Origin: an uncultured Oscillospiraceae bacterium
Lineage (GTDB): Bacteria; Bacillota; Clostridia; Oscillospirales; Oscillospiraceae
Direction of reading: 5' to 3'
DNA: 6,563 nucleotides
NCBI GenBank assembly: GCA_910587255.1
Contig: CAJUKT010000090.1
Span: forward strand, 1-6,563
Positions 5,967-6,563 of this stretch are shown piece after piece. The first letter of the stretch is position 1; each line of letters opens with the position of its first letter. The notes under the pieces were generated by a model, which worked only from the letters and a program-made list of their open reading frames with translations, did not search any database and was not told the DNA's origin. Both the position numbers and the translations under genes were made by a program.

Positions 5967-6563
5967 ATGGCATATGATACGATTTATGACGTAATTGTCT
6001 GCGGCGCGGGCACCTCTGGCGTCGCCGCGGCCATCGGCGCCGCCCGGACCGGCGCAAAGACCCTGCTGGTGGAGCGTACCGGCACCATGGGCGGGCAGAT
6101 GAGCCTGTCCGGCCCTCCGGGCTTCGCCTACGCCCGGCTGTTCAACCCCCAGGGAAAGCGGGATATCGGCGGCATTGTGGAGGAGACCTACCAGCGCCTG
6201 TTCCGAACCGGCCACGCCCTGCCCCATCTGCGCTATCCCGTCCGGGAAAAGGCCGGCTATTCCTTCTCCTACGTGGACCCCGAGTGGTGGACCATGCTCA
6301 TGTTTGAGATGATGGACGAGGAGGGCGTGGAGCTGCTGCTGGACACCCTGGTGGTGGGCGTGACCAAGGACGGCGGCGCCGTCACCGGCATCACGGTGGA
6401 AAACGCCAACGGCCGGAATGAAATCCGGGGCAAAATCGTCATCGACTGCACCGGCGAGGGATATGTGGCCGCCCAGGCCGGGTGCCAAATGGACTGCGTA
6501 AGCCGGGAGGATATCCAGCCCCACACCCTGGCCTTTACCGTCGACGGCGTGGATTGGGACACC
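5967..6563 (+). CDS. FAD-dependent oxidoreductase, right copy (3' end cut by window edge)
   Basis: The first 199 codons of a PF12831-type flavoprotein; the rest lies beyond the window. The FAD loop is G13-A-G-T-S-G18, E36 follows in LLVER, MGGQMS is at 41-46, and IDCTGEGYVAAQAG gives the later FAD contact. No signal peptide is present, so it is cytoplasmic. The ATG has GGAGG (5954-5958) 8 bases upstream, behind a T-rich tract. It starts 51 bases after the TRAP permease on the same strand, suggesting it acts on the imported compound or a derivative. Compared with the left copy it carries S2A, E4D, Q6I, T19V, A28T, V67I, Q80R, Q88L, Y92V, F98Y and T99S, and is identical from residue 100 to 199. 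The upstream bases of the two copies are unrelated apart from the ribosome site. Exact substrate and electron partner are unknown. Confidence 0.9.
   Translation, partial: MAYDTIYDVIVCGAGTSGVAAAIGAARTGAKTLLVERTGTMGGQMSLSGPPGFAYARLFNPQGKRDIGGIVEETYQRLFRTGHALPHLRYPVREKAGYSFSYVDPEWWTMLMFEMMDEEGVELLLDTLVVGVTKDGGAVTGITVENANGRNEIRGKIVIDCTGEGYVAAQAGCQMDCVSREDIQPHTLAFTVDGVDWDT
5967..6563. repeat. Right arm of the 597-base inverted repeat
   Basis: Reverse-complement partner of 1-597. The similarity begins at the start codon and rises toward the window edge, where the last 141 bases are exact. The 5369 bases between the arms hold the whole TRAP and UGSC-like gene set. Confidence 0.92.

Noticed and set aside
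1..6563. Terminal inverted repeats of a transposon, linear plasmid or phage
   Set aside because: The repeats are coding sequence of a metabolic enzyme cut mid-gene. No transposase, recombinase or replication gene is present, and the exact tract length fits an assembler k-mer.

Overview
The window reads as a piece of a GC-rich anaerobic bacterial genome. The best guess is a Clostridia/Oscillospirales-type Firmicute, probably from a gut or similar anoxic habitat. That placement is an inference: it rests on strong AGGAGG-type ribosome sites before every gene, a GTG start, GC-rich codons beside AT-richer spacers, and the gene content. No marker gene is present to confirm it.

Layout. Two divergent transcription units leave a control region of about 490 bases (2359-2848). 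The leftward unit carries a two-domain protein of the UGSC-like family (643-2358, minus), then the first 199 codons of an FAD-dependent oxidoreductase (1-597, minus, cut by the window edge). The rightward unit carries a TAXI-type TRAP solute-binding lipoprotein (2849-3916), a fused 4TM/12TM TRAP permease (4026-5915), and the first 199 codons of a second FAD-dependent oxidoreductase (5967-6563, cut by the other edge). No RNA gene, insertion sequence or CRISPR array is visible.

The two oxidoreductases are close paralogues facing outward, so the window is framed by a 597-base inverted repeat. Over 199 residues they differ at 11 positions, all within the first 99 residues. The distal half differs only by four silent changes, and the outermost 141 bases are exactly identical. 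An identical tract of exactly 141 bases at both ends matches the largest default k-mer of the MEGAHIT assembler. The window is therefore most likely a whole contig that stopped where the assembler could not separate the two copies, and the window ends are not biological ends.

How the genes may work together. The lipoprotein and fused permease form a complete ion-coupled TAXI-TRAP importer, usually for an organic acid or similar small anion. The oxidoreductases lack signal peptides and should act in the cytoplasm, plausibly on the imported compound or its product. The UGSC-like protein is the least understood member: at the place where relatives carry selenocysteine or cysteine it reads GDMGTSSST, so the redox residues are gone. 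The substrate and overall reaction cannot be read from the sequence.
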